A stretch of 64,000 nt of DNA, taken from positions 372,001 to 436,000 of the forward strand of contig CAXRGQ010000016.1 of the NCBI GenBank assembly GCA_964230215.1, read 5' to 3'. The notes under the pieces are model-generated. The model was given only the letters and a program-made list of their open reading frames with translations. It was not told the DNA's origin and ran no database searches. The position numbers were made by a program, and so were the translations under genes. Positions 8,201 to 16,416 of this stretch are shown here, piece after piece. Every line of letters begins with the position of its first letter. The first letter of the stretch is position 1. Source of the stretch: JAUILH01 sp964230215. GTDB taxonomy: Bacteria > Bacteroidota > Bacteroidia > Flavobacteriales_D > JAUILH01.

Positions 8201-9961
8201 GTGAAATCTCTTAGCTATTTAAATAAATATTTTCTCAAATATAAGTGGCGATTCCTATTAGGGGTTTTGTTTATTATTGCAACCAATATTTTTACCGCTC
8301 AAATGCCCGTTATCATAGGGGATGGCGTGGATGAATTAAGCCATCTTTTTGATGATAGCAATGAACTTGACAAAGACAAACTAATTCGCTCTGCAGCATG
8401 GGTTGGCGGACTGTATTTCCTATTTGCCTTCATCAAAGGATTCTTTCTTTTTCTCACCCGCCAGACAATTATTATCATGTCTCGCCTTATTGAATATGAT
8501 CTTAAGAATGAAGTATATGCTCAGTACCAAAAACTAAGCGCGTCTTTCTACAAAAAGAACAACACGGGTGATTTAATGAACCGAATAAGCGAAGATGTAT
8601 CGAAGGTTAGAATGTATCTGGGACCGGCGGTGATGTATACTGTTAACCTCTTATTTTTATTCGTGTTTGTTATTTGGCAGATGTTGAGTGTGAGCTGGGA
8701 ACTTACCTTGTATGTATTTAGTCCTTTACCCATTATGTCTGTGCTTATCTATTTTGTGAGCAGAATGATTAACAAAAGAAGTGAGCAAGTGCAAATACAG
8801 CAATCCGCCTTAAGCACGATGGCTCAGGAAGCATTCTCGGGAATTCGTGTGCTTAAAGCATACCATAGGGAAAACCTATTTAGTGACGAATTTGATAGAG
8901 CTAGCGAAAGCTATAAGGAAAAGACCCTACGGCAAGTTAAAGTAGAAGCTTTATTTATGCCAACAATTATTGTTTTGATTGGGATTAGTACCATTCTGGC
9001 AGTTTACATTGGAGGATTAAAAGCCATGGATGGTGAGATTACAGTGGGCCAGATATTAGCATTTGTTATGTATATCAATTTGCTTACCTGGCCATTTGCA
9101 TCCCTTGGCTGGGTAACAAGCATAGTGCAGCGTGCAGAAGCCTCACAAAAGCGAATTAATGAGTTTTTGATGGAAGAGCCTGAAATCAGCAATCCAAGTA
9201 CTAGTCTACTAGATTTGCAAGGCGAAATTGAGTTTAAAAATGTTAGTTTCACCTATCCTGAGTCTGGTATTCAGGCCTTAAATTCTGTTTCATTCAAAGT
9301 AAATCCAGGCGAAACACTGGCTATTATAGGAAGGACGGGGTCTGGAAAATCTACCATTACCAACCTTGTGTGTCGCTTATTCGACCCAAGTTCTGGCAAG
9401 ATTTTGATTGATGGTAAAGACCTGAAAAATATAAATTTGGATGCCTATCGCAAAGAAATCGGATATGTGCCTCAAGAGGTATTCTTGTTCTCAGATTCGA
9501 TTAAGGAAAATATCGCCTTTGGTCTGGATGGTGAGAATGATATGGAGGCTATTGAGGATGCTGCTAAAAAGGCTGATTTGTTTACAAACATTGTGTCCTT
9601 TCAGCATGGCTTTGACACCATTTTAGGAGAACGTGGAATTACCCTATCTGGAGGTCAAAAACAAAGGCTTTCGATTGCCCGCGCAATCATTAAGAACCCA
9701 AAAATATTGGTGTTTGACGATTGTCTATCGGCTGTGGATACTGAGACTGAAGAGAACATCTTAAGAAGTCTAAAGGACGATATGGGTGCTAAAACCACTC
9801 TTATTATCAGCCATCGCGTTAGCTCTGTTAAGAATGCCGATAAAATTCTCGTTCTAGACAATGGAAGTGTTGTGGAGAGTGGCTCTCATGACGAGTTATA
9901 CAATCAAAATGGTAATTACCGTCAGCTCTACGACAAACAGCTTTTAGAAAACCAAAAATAG
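8201..9961 (+). CDS. ABC exporter, fused permease and ATPase
   Basis: The 586-residue product is a half-transporter: six membrane segments in residues 15-310 and an ATPase domain with Walker A GRTGSGKS (377-384), signature LSGGQ (482-486) and Walker B ILVFDD (502-507). The residue after the Walker B aspartate, normally the catalytic glutamate, is aspartate 507. Such degenerate sites are typical of one half of heterodimeric exporters (MdlAB/BmrCD type), yet no partner gene is adjacent. Its substrate (drug, lipid or peptide) is unknown. The start is GTG: no ATG precedes the conserved N-terminus. It is divergent from leucine dehydrogenase. Confidence 0.9.
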   Translation: MKSLSYLNKYFLKYKWRFLLGVLFIIATNIFTAQMPVIIGDGVDELSHLFDDSNELDKDKLIRSAAWVGGLYFLFAFIKGFFLFLTRQTIIIMSRLIEYDLKNEVYAQYQKLSASFYKKNNTGDLMNRISEDVSKVRMYLGPAVMYTVNLLFLFVFVIWQMLSVSWELTLYVFSPLPIMSVLIYFVSRMINKRSEQVQIQQSALSTMAQEAFSGIRVLKAYHRENLFSDEFDRASESYKEKTLRQVKVEALFMPTIIVLIGISTILAVYIGGLKAMDGEITVGQILAFVMYINLLTWPFASLGWVTSIVQRAEASQKRINEFLMEEPEISNPSTSLLDLQGEIEFKNVSFTYPESGIQALNSVSFKVNPGETLAIIGRTGSGKSTITNLVCRLFDPSSGKILIDGKDLKNINLDAYRKEIGYVPQEVFLFSDSIKENIAFGLDGENDMEAIEDAAKKADLFTNIVSFQHGFDTILGERGITLSGGQKQRLSIARAIIKNPKILVFDDCLSAVDTETEENILRSLKDDMGAKTTLIISHRVSSVKNADKILVLDNGSVVESGSHDELYNQNGNYRQLYDKQLLENQK

Positions 9962-9993
9962 TCCCCAAAAATTGTGAGTTATTCAAATATTTC

Positions 9994-10001
9994 TATATTT
10001 G
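9994..10001 (+). promoter_or_regulatory. Putative -7 box of the PUR-alpha protein gene
   Basis: TATATTTG, an exact TAnnTTTG match, lies 32 bases before the ATG at 10034. Confidence 0.5.
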
Positions 10002-10033
10002 TTAAGGACTGATTACTAACTAAAACTAGAGAG

Positions 10034-10357
10034 ATGGAAGACGGAAGAGATTCAAATGGCAAAGATGAAATCTTTTCTAAGGCGGTAAGAGCTGGGAAGA
10101 GAACGTACTTTTTTGACGTGAAGACTACAAAAGGCAATGACTACTACCTTACCATCACTGAAAGTAAACGCCGTTATGACGACGATGGCAAATACTTCTA
10201 CGAAAAACACAAGTTATTTCTCTATAAAGAAGATTTCGACAAATTTGCTGAAGGATTAGCTGAGTCTGTTAGTAAAATCCAAGAAATTAGAAAACAAGAA
10301 GGCGCTAGCGATGATGATAGTAGCTATTCTTCAGACGTATCTTTCGACGATATTTAA
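10034..10357 (+). CDS. DUF3276 / PUR-alpha-like nucleic-acid binding protein
   Basis: The 107-residue product matches the small Bacteroidota and spirochaete PUR-domain proteins: a beta-beta-beta-beta-alpha repeat in IFSKAVRAGKRTYFFDVK and YYLTITESKRRYDDDGKYFYEKHKLFLYKEDFDKF, with an acidic serine-rich tail (residues 92-107). These proteins bind single-stranded nucleic acids and dimerise; the biological role in bacteria is poorly known. It has its own promoter and ends four bases into the convergent flavin reductase gene. Confidence 0.87.
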   Translation: MEDGRDSNGKDEIFSKAVRAGKRTYFFDVKTTKGNDYYLTITESKRRYDDDGKYFYEKHKLFLYKEDFDKFAEGLAESVSKIQEIRKQEGASDDDSSYSSDVSFDDI

Positions 10358-10884
10358 AATTCAATCAACTGTTCTTGATGACGCTCTAAGCCCTCTATAA
10401 TATGAGGCTTAACAATGTTCTTATTGACGTCTAAAATTGATTCGATTGCCGATAACTTTGGCTTATTAAACAAGACACTAACCTTTAGGTAATTCAGCAC
10501 GTTGGTTAAAGAATCCATTCCGCGCACACATCCCAAATGACCTGACGACAAACCAATCAATGCCGCCTTCTTAAAATGAAACTTGCTTGGGGGTACTGCA
10601 TCAATAAAAGCTTTTAGCATGCCTGGATAGCCTCCATTGTACTCAGGAACAACAAACACAAACTTATTCGCCCAATCCAAATATTCTGTTATCAATCCTT
10701 CGACTGAAGGATGCGGTTCAGCATACATATCATGATGAAATACCTCAGCATCCACCATATTTAAGTCTAGTAATTTTGCATCATGCTCATTTTTCAACAA
10801 TTGTTGATGGTAGTATGACGCGATAGCTAAGGTGTTGCTGTTCGGTCGGTTAGTCCCTGATATTACAAGTATTTTATTGTTCAT
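10354..10884 (-). CDS. NADPH-dependent FMN reductase family protein
   Basis: The 176-residue product has a flavodoxin-like fold. The FMN phosphate loop is SGTNRPNSNT near residue 8, and the family motif VPEYNGGYPGMLKAFID lies around residues 79-95. Members are cytosolic NAD(P)H:FMN or quinone reductases; the electron acceptor here is unknown. It is alone in its transcription unit and overlaps the preceding gene's end by four bases. Confidence 0.9.
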   Translation of the reverse strand: MNNKILVISGTNRPNSNTLAIASYYHQQLLKNEHDAKLLDLNMVDAEVFHHDMYAEPHPSVEGLITEYLDWANKFVFVVPEYNGGYPGMLKAFIDAVPPSKFHFKKAALIGLSSGHLGCVRGMDSLTNVLNYLKVSVLFNKPKLSAIESILDVNKNIVKPHIIEGLERHQEQLIEF

Positions 10885-10915
10885 TTTAACAGAATTCTGT
10901 GCATAAAAAGCTATA

Positions 10916-10923
10916 CAAATGTA
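10916..10923 (-). promoter_or_regulatory. Putative -7 box of the FMN reductase gene
   Basis: On the minus strand TACATTTG (exact TAnnTTTG) lies 31 bases before the ATG at 10884. Confidence 0.45.
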
Positions 10924-10994
10924 AGAGTTTGCAGCTATTTTGCCGTACTTTTACATTGCGTAATTGTGCGTTTTATTTTGAAATTGATATTTAG

Positions 10995-11798
10995 ATGGGT
11001 AAAGTCATATGTATAGCGAATCAAAAAGGTGGTGTAGGCAAGACGACGACTGCTATTAATCTCGCAGCGAGTCTTGGTGTATTGGAGCAAAAAACCTTAT
11101 TGATAGATGCAGATCCACAGGCAAATGCGACTTCTGGAGTAGGATTTGACCCCAATAATATAAAAACAGGCATCTACGAGTGCTTGGTAAATGAGGCGAA
11201 AGCGAAGGATGTTATTTTAACCACATCTAATCCAAATTTGGATTTGCTTCCTGCTCATATTGATTTGGTTGGAGCTGAGATTGAGATGATTGAAATGCCA
11301 AATCGTGAGCACAAGCTAAAAATGGTGGTTGATCAAGTGCGTGATGATTACGATTTCATAATCATTGACTGCTCTCCATCTCTTGGCTTAATCACGGTGA
11401 ATGCACTTACAAGTGCAGACTCTGTTATTGTTCCTGTTCAGTGTGAATATTTTGCATTGGAAGGTCTGGGTAAGCTACTCAACACCATTAAAATAGTTCA
11501 GACTAGATTGAATATGGAGTTGTCAATTGAAGGTATTCTTTTAACTATGTATGACACTCGTCTTCGACTGGCAAATCAGGTGGTGGAAGAAGTTAAAACA
11601 CATTTCCAGCAATTGGTTTTCGATACCATCGTTCATAGAAACACCAAATTGGGAGAAGCACCTAGCTTTGGTGAATCCATCATAATGCATGACGCAAGCA
11701 GCAAAGGTTCTATCAATTACCTTAATCTAGCTAGAGAAATTCTACAGAAAAACGAATTGACTAAAATCAGTGAAGCTGATAAAATAATCGAAATGTAA
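10995..11798 (+). CDS. parA: Chromosome partitioning ATPase ParA (Soj)
   Basis: The 267-residue product is a deviant Walker-A ATPase: KGGVGKTT at residues 10-17, the DADPQAN block near residue 40, and IIIDCSPSLG near 125. It forms ATP-dependent dimers on nucleoid DNA that move ParB-bound origins. Length and the absence of an N-terminal helix-turn-helix fit chromosomal Soj rather than plasmid ParA. parB follows after two bases, with dapB, lepB and wbqC downstream in the order common in this phylum. Confidence 0.95.
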   Translation: MGKVICIANQKGGVGKTTTAINLAASLGVLEQKTLLIDADPQANATSGVGFDPNNIKTGIYECLVNEAKAKDVILTTSNPNLDLLPAHIDLVGAEIEMIEMPNREHKLKMVVDQVRDDYDFIIIDCSPSLGLITVNALTSADSVIVPVQCEYFALEGLGKLLNTIKIVQTRLNMELSIEGILLTMYDTRLRLANQVVEEVKTHFQQLVFDTIVHRNTKLGEAPSFGESIIMHDASSKGSINYLNLAREILQKNELTKISEADKIIEM

Positions 11799-11800
11799 TT

Positions 11801-12685
11801 ATGGCGAAAAAGCGCGCATTAGGAAAAGGCCTAAGTGCCTTATTGGAGAATTCAGAGTCGTCATCTACCAAAATTCAAGATAATTATCAAGCCAAAGAAA
11901 CAGGGGTAACCAGTATTCCAATTGATAAAATTGAGGCAAACCCTTATAATCCAAGAACCCGTTTCGAAAAGGAAGCTTTGGAGCAATTATCTGCTTCAAT
12001 AAAGGAGCACGGTATCATTCAGCCTATTACCGTACGAAAGGTTGGGCAGAAGTACCAAATCATTTCGGGTGAAAGACGTTTTAGAGCATCACAATTAGCT
12101 GGCTTAGATGAAATCCCTGTTTATCTGAGAAGTGCAGATGACCAGACGGTATTGGAAATGGCCTTGGTTGAAAACATTCAGCGCGAAGATCTAGATGCTA
12201 TTGAAGTCGCAATAAGCTTCAAGCGTTTAATGGAAGAATGTGATTTAACCCAAGAAGAACTCAGCAAAAAGATCGGTAAAAACAGAACCACCGTTACTAA
12301 TTACATTCGTCTGCTTAAGTTGAGCGCAGAGACCCAAATTGCTGTTAGGGACAGAGCTATTAGCATGGGGCACGCTAGATGTCTGGCAGGAATTGATGAT
12401 CAAGACAGGGAAATAGAACTCTTACGAAAAATTATTAAAGAAGGCTTATCTGTTCGCCAGACAGAAAAACTAGCCAGCCAAAAATCTAAATCCAAAGATG
12501 CTGGACAAAATAAAGCGGAACCATTAGCGTTATCTTTCGAGCAACAAAAAGTTAAAGATGAACTAGAAGACTACCTTGGTACCCGTATTTCAATCAAAAA
12601 AGGAAATAACGGAACTGGTAGATTAATCATTAACTTTGCGTCAGAAAGTGATTTTAAACGCATAATTGATTTACTTGATTTCTAG
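11801..12685 (+). CDS. parB: Chromosome partitioning protein ParB (Spo0J)
   Basis: The 294-residue product starts with the typical RALGKGLSALLENSE. It has the ParB/Srx nuclease-like domain with PYNPRTRFEKEALEQLSASI and the CTP-binding region with GERRFRASQLAGL, then a helix-turn-helix (TQEELSKKIGKNRTTVTNYI, about residues 151-170) and a C-terminal dimerisation segment. ParB loads on parS sites near the origin and spreads as a CTP-dependent clamp. I saw no canonical parS (TGTTTCACGTGAAACA-like) site in the neighbouring sequence by eye. Confidence 0.95.
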   Translation: MAKKRALGKGLSALLENSESSSTKIQDNYQAKETGVTSIPIDKIEANPYNPRTRFEKEALEQLSASIKEHGIIQPITVRKVGQKYQIISGERRFRASQLAGLDEIPVYLRSADDQTVLEMALVENIQREDLDAIEVAISFKRLMEECDLTQEELSKKIGKNRTTVTNYIRLLKLSAETQIAVRDRAISMGHARCLAGIDDQDREIELLRKIIKEGLSVRQTEKLASQKSKSKDAGQNKAEPLALSFEQQKVKDELEDYLGTRISIKKGNNGTGRLIINFASESDFKRIIDLLDF

Positions 12686-13211
12686 TAAGTTTCGCATATC
12701 TTTAGTACTACTTTTAATTTTTGGATCGTCATTTAATAGTCGCTCTCAAAACACAGAGGATAGTACAAAAACACACTCGCCTAAAAGAGCAGTTATCTTA
12801 TCAGCCCTGTTACCGAGTGCTGGTCAAGCTTACAACAAAAAATATTGGAAAATGCCTATCGTTTACGCTGGCATGGGTGCTTCTATTTACTTCATTATTG
12901 ACAATAACAAACAATACAAGCAATTTAGAAACGAGTATCTTGACAGGTTAGATGGAAATATTTGTAATTGTGAACTAGCTGTTTATGACGAAAGCGATTT
13001 ACTTACAATTCAAAACACATATAGACGCTGGCGAGATTTAAGCTACATTGCGCTCGGATTAATTTACGTGCTGCAAATAGTAGATGCTTCAGTAGATGCA
13101 CACTTTTTTGATTGGGAAAAACAAATTAATCAAGATATTAGCATGAAATTTATGCCTACGCATGATTTTGCTACCAGAAGTACAGGATTTACATTAAAAT
13201 TGTCGTTCTAA
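12666..13211 (+). CDS. DUF5683 domain membrane protein
   Basis: The 181-residue product has a signal-like N-terminus followed by the DUF5683 hallmark KRAVILSALLPSAGQAYN, the KYWKMPIVYAGMG helix and a second membrane helix near SYIALGLIYVLQIVDASVDA. No ATG occurs upstream of the conserved part, so initiation is probably at a TTG (12666 or 12675) inside the end of parB, implying translational coupling. Function is unknown, though the gene is fixed between parB and dapB in many Bacteroidota. dapB starts on the next base after its stop. Confidence 0.8.
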   Translation: MIYLISSKFRISLVLLLIFGSSFNSRSQNTEDSTKTHSPKRAVILSALLPSAGQAYNKKYWKMPIVYAGMGASIYFIIDNNKQYKQFRNEYLDRLDGNICNCELAVYDESDLLTIQNTYRRWRDLSYIALGLIYVLQIVDASVDAHFFDWEKQINQDISMKFMPTHDFATRSTGFTLKLSF

Positions 13212-13925
13212 ATGAATATTGCACTTATAGGATACGGTAAAATGGGAAAAGTGATTGAAGAAATCGCTTTGGAACGCGGGCATAAGGTAGTTGCTAAGTT
13301 CACCAAAGACAACCCTGTAACTGCTTCAGATATGTCTGGAATTGATGCGGCTATTGAATTCACTAATCCTGAATCTGCTTTGGACAACATCAAACATTGC
13401 ATTTCAAAGAAAGTACCTGTGATTATTGGATCAACCGGTTGGTATGATCATTTAAACATGGTGATTCGAGCGTGCAACGAGAATAACTCTGCCATGATTT
13501 ACGCGACCAATTTTAGTTTAGGTGTAAATCTTTTCTTTAAGCTAAATGAAACCTTAGCAGAATGGATGAGTGCACATGATAACTATCAAGCAAAATTAAC
13601 AGAGATTCATCATACTGAAAAACTAGACAGTCCTAGCGGAACTGCAATAACCACCGCTGAAGGGATAATATCAAAACATCCCAGATATACCAATTGGGAA
13701 GAAAGTGAGCAAACAGAGCAATCAACCCTTCCCATTAAAGCAATCAGAGAGCATGACGTAAAAGGCACACACATTGTCAATTACGATTCAGAAGTAGACA
13801 GCATAGAAATTAAACATACTGCTCACTCAAGAAAAGGATTTGGTTTGGGCGCTGTAATTGCAGCCGAATGGATTCAAGGTAAAACTGGAGTTTTCACCAT
13901 GAGAGATGTATTAAACTTATTATAA
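13212..13925 (+). CDS. dapB: 4-hydroxy-tetrahydrodipicolinate reductase
   Basis: The 237-residue product reduces the dehydrated product of DapA in the lysine/diaminopimelate pathway, which feeds peptidoglycan. The dinucleotide fold is IALIGYGKMGKVIEE at residues 3-17; the active-site block is EIHHTEKLDSPSGTA, whose lysine and paired histidines bind substrate; the NFSLGVNLFF block is also typical. It belongs to the shorter class of DapB found in Bacteroidota. It begins right after the DUF5683 gene and precedes lepB by one base. Confidence 0.94.
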   Translation: MNIALIGYGKMGKVIEEIALERGHKVVAKFTKDNPVTASDMSGIDAAIEFTNPESALDNIKHCISKKVPVIIGSTGWYDHLNMVIRACNENNSAMIYATNFSLGVNLFFKLNETLAEWMSAHDNYQAKLTEIHHTEKLDSPSGTAITTAEGIISKHPRYTNWEESEQTEQSTLPIKAIREHDVKGTHIVNYDSEVDSIEIKHTAHSRKGFGLGAVIAAEWIQGKTGVFTMRDVLNLL

Positions 13926-13926
13926 A

Positions 13927-15777
13927 ATGACCACAGCACAATTAATTTTTACAATTTATGCATATGCCTTAATAGCATTGTACTTTGTTACGCTTCCTCG
14001 TATTTTTTCTAAAGCGGGTGAAGAAAGCTGGAAAGGATATGTTCCAGGCTACAATCTATTCACATGGCTTAAGGTAATTAAACAACCGTGGTGGTGGATC
14101 TTTTTCTTTATCCCCTACTTCAATTCAGAAAGCATTGGATTTTTAATGGAGGGAGTTGTATTCCTTATGATTATCGTAATGAATGTAACAACTGCACGCA
14201 TATTCAACAAATTCTCATGGCAAGACACGCTTAAAGCCATCATTTTACCACATTGGATATTGATTGAACTTGCGTTTGGAGATGCTGCCTACACTGGTCC
14301 AACCGATTGGCACAACGAAGAAGATGCTGAAAAGAGAAAAATTAGTGACCATATTGGTCTTTTATTCAGCCTCCCTGTAATTGGACATGTAATTGTTACT
14401 ATTATGCAATTTGTTGGCCAGAAGAAAAAGGCCTCAGGAAAATCATTGGTTAAGGAATGGACGGATGCAATATTATTTGCGGTTGTGGCAGCGAGTATAA
14501 TCAGAACGTTCGTATTTGAACCGTTCACTATCCCTACCCCATCTATGGAGAAAGACCTGTTGGTTGGGGATTACTTGTTCGTTAGTAAAATGAGCTATGG
14601 CACTAAATTACCGAACACACCATTGAGCATACCATTCTTTCACAACTATATTCCGGTTGTAGGCGGAAATAGCTATGTGCGATGGATTGATAGACCCTAC
14701 AGAAGATTACCAGGTTTTGGAAGCGTAGAAAGAAATGATGTGGTCGTTTTCAATTTCCCCGCAGGAGACACGGCTATATATGATCCTGGAGTTGAAGGTT
14801 TGATGGGACATACGTATAAGGCATACCTCACCAATATTGCGTATTACGATTGGAAAAATAATGCTCAAAACTCGAACAAACCCGTTGAGAAGTTTGAAGA
14901 AGAAAAAGGACCTTACTTAGATGCAGCTAGAAAATTTTTAGATGACAAGTTTGGATTAATTTATCGTCCAGTAGATAAACGTGAAAACTATATCAAACGG
15001 TGTGTTGCCGTTCCTGGGGATGTCTTAGAAATTGTTGATAATCAATTAATGATAAATGGAGCGCCATCAGAACAATTTGAAGACATGCAGTACAATTACG
15101 CAATAGACGGTAATAAACTTGATATTAGGCCTTACCTAGAACAATGGAAGGAAAACTATGATATCGTTGCCTCACATGTTGGAATGGATCAAGGTGAAAA
15201 TGGACCGGTCTTTTATGTGCCAATGACCGCACCGACTAAAGATGCGATACAAAACGGTTTTCCGGATGTTGAGTTAAAAGTTAAAAATAGCCCTAGGGGG
15301 TATTGGCATCAAGTTGCGGAAAGTAGCAATGCAGTGAGAAAAGATGAGAGGCTTGGTAGATTTATTGCTAGCTACTTCCCTATCTTCCCAAATCACCCTG
15401 ACTTTAATTGGACTGAAGACAACTTTGGACCATTAACTATTCCTGAAAAAGGTATGACTATTCCGCTTACCAAAGAAAACATCATTAAGTATAGAACTTG
15501 TATAGAGACACATGAAGGTAATGAGGTAAGCATAGACAAAGACTGGAATGTCTCCCTTAATGGAAGCGTTGAAACGGAATATACCTTTAAGATGAACTAT
15601 TACTGGATGATGGGTGATAATCGTCACAATAGTGCCGATTCAAGATTCTGGGGCTTTGTACCAGAAGATCATGTAGTAGGTAAGGCTGTATTTATTTGGA
15701 TGTCATTAGACGGTGAAGAAGGAGGCCTATTTAGTGGAGGCATTCGTTGGAATAGATTGTTTACTGCTATAGATTAA
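13927..15777 (+). CDS. lepB: Signal peptidase I, long Bacteroidota type
   Basis: The 616-residue product cleaves Sec signal peptides at the inner membrane. Several hydrophobic segments (residues 1-165) precede the final anchor around 180-195. The nucleophile is serine 206 in PTPSMEKDLLVGD and the general base lysine 357 in KRCVAVPGD. The GDNRHNSADSR box lies near residue 562. About 150 residues separate the Ser and Lys boxes and another large insertion follows; long insertions are normal for this phylum. It overlaps wbqC by one base (TAATG), so the two are coupled. Confidence 0.94.
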   Translation: MTTAQLIFTIYAYALIALYFVTLPRIFSKAGEESWKGYVPGYNLFTWLKVIKQPWWWIFFFIPYFNSESIGFLMEGVVFLMIIVMNVTTARIFNKFSWQDTLKAIILPHWILIELAFGDAAYTGPTDWHNEEDAEKRKISDHIGLLFSLPVIGHVIVTIMQFVGQKKKASGKSLVKEWTDAILFAVVAASIIRTFVFEPFTIPTPSMEKDLLVGDYLFVSKMSYGTKLPNTPLSIPFFHNYIPVVGGNSYVRWIDRPYRRLPGFGSVERNDVVVFNFPAGDTAIYDPGVEGLMGHTYKAYLTNIAYYDWKNNAQNSNKPVEKFEEEKGPYLDAARKFLDDKFGLIYRPVDKRENYIKRCVAVPGDVLEIVDNQLMINGAPSEQFEDMQYNYAIDGNKLDIRPYLEQWKENYDIVASHVGMDQGENGPVFYVPMTAPTKDAIQNGFPDVELKVKNSPRGYWHQVAESSNAVRKDERLGRFIASYFPIFPNHPDFNWTEDNFGPLTIPEKGMTIPLTKENIIKYRTCIETHEGNEVSIDKDWNVSLNGSVETEYTFKMNYYWMMGDNRHNSADSRFWGFVPEDHVVGKAVFIWMSLDGEEGGLFSGGIRWNRLFTAID

Positions 15778-16355
15778 TGCTTCTACCCAGCGCATACCTT
15801 GGGAACTTAGAGTATTTCAAACTAATTAGTAAAGGAGATACTGTTATAGATGTGCATGAGCATTTTATAAAACAGACTTTCCGTAATAGATGCGAAATAT
15901 ACGGTCCTCAAGGTAAACAAACGCTGTCCATTCCAATTAGTCGGAAAAACCATATGCCCGTTAAAGACGTGCGCATAAACTACAATCAAAACTGGGTAAA
16001 AGAGCATATTGCAAGTATTAAAACTGCATATGGTAAAACCCCCTACTTTATTCATTACTCTGACTCCATATTTGCCATCCTCAATCAAAAACACGAATTT
16101 TTAATCGACTTAAATTTTAGTATAACTGAGCAAGTTTTAGGCATGTTAAATATTGAATCAAGTTTATCTAAGTCGAATAATTTTGAGCCTTACACGGACA
16201 GTGATATGCGCTTGGAGTTATCGCCAAAGAAATCGAGCGATTACTCGGGTTTTAGCTATTTTCAAGCATTTGCAGATAAGCACGGTTTTATTCCAAATTT
16301 GTCCATTATTGACCTGCTGTTTAACGAGGGACCTGCAAGTGTATCTTATCTATAG
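15777..16355 (+). CDS. WbqC family protein
   Basis: The 192-residue product matches WbqC-like proteins (Pfam WbqC): the N-terminal LLPSAYLGNLEYFKLI, the HEHFIKQTFRNRCEI segment and GKQTLSIPISRKNHMPVKDVRI. Some members lie in O-antigen clusters and are suspected to act in sugar or glycan metabolism, but in Bacteroidota the gene usually follows lepB without any such cluster, as here. No biochemical role can be stated. Confidence 0.88.
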   Translation: MLLPSAYLGNLEYFKLISKGDTVIDVHEHFIKQTFRNRCEIYGPQGKQTLSIPISRKNHMPVKDVRINYNQNWVKEHIASIKTAYGKTPYFIHYSDSIFAILNQKHEFLIDLNFSITEQVLGMLNIESSLSKSNNFEPYTDSDMRLELSPKKSSDYSGFSYFQAFADKHGFIPNLSIIDLLFNEGPASVSYL

Positions 16356-16373
16356 AATTTAAGTTTAGCTTTC

Positions 16374-16386
16374 CACACATTGTGTG
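16374..16386. promoter_or_regulatory. 13-base palindrome directly upstream of a -7 box
   Basis: CACACA, one base, TGTGTG forms a perfect inverted repeat whose last base abuts the TATATTTG box at 16387. The position fits a repressor operator; the regulator is unknown. Confidence 0.35.
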
Positions 16387-16394
16387 TATATTTG
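16387..16394 (+). promoter_or_regulatory. Putative -7 box of the acyl-CoA carboxylase gene
   Basis: TATATTTG, an exact TAnnTTTG match, lies 22 bases before the ATG at 16417. Confidence 0.5.
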
Positions 16395-16416
16395 GGTGAT
16401 CTGAAACAAATTTATA

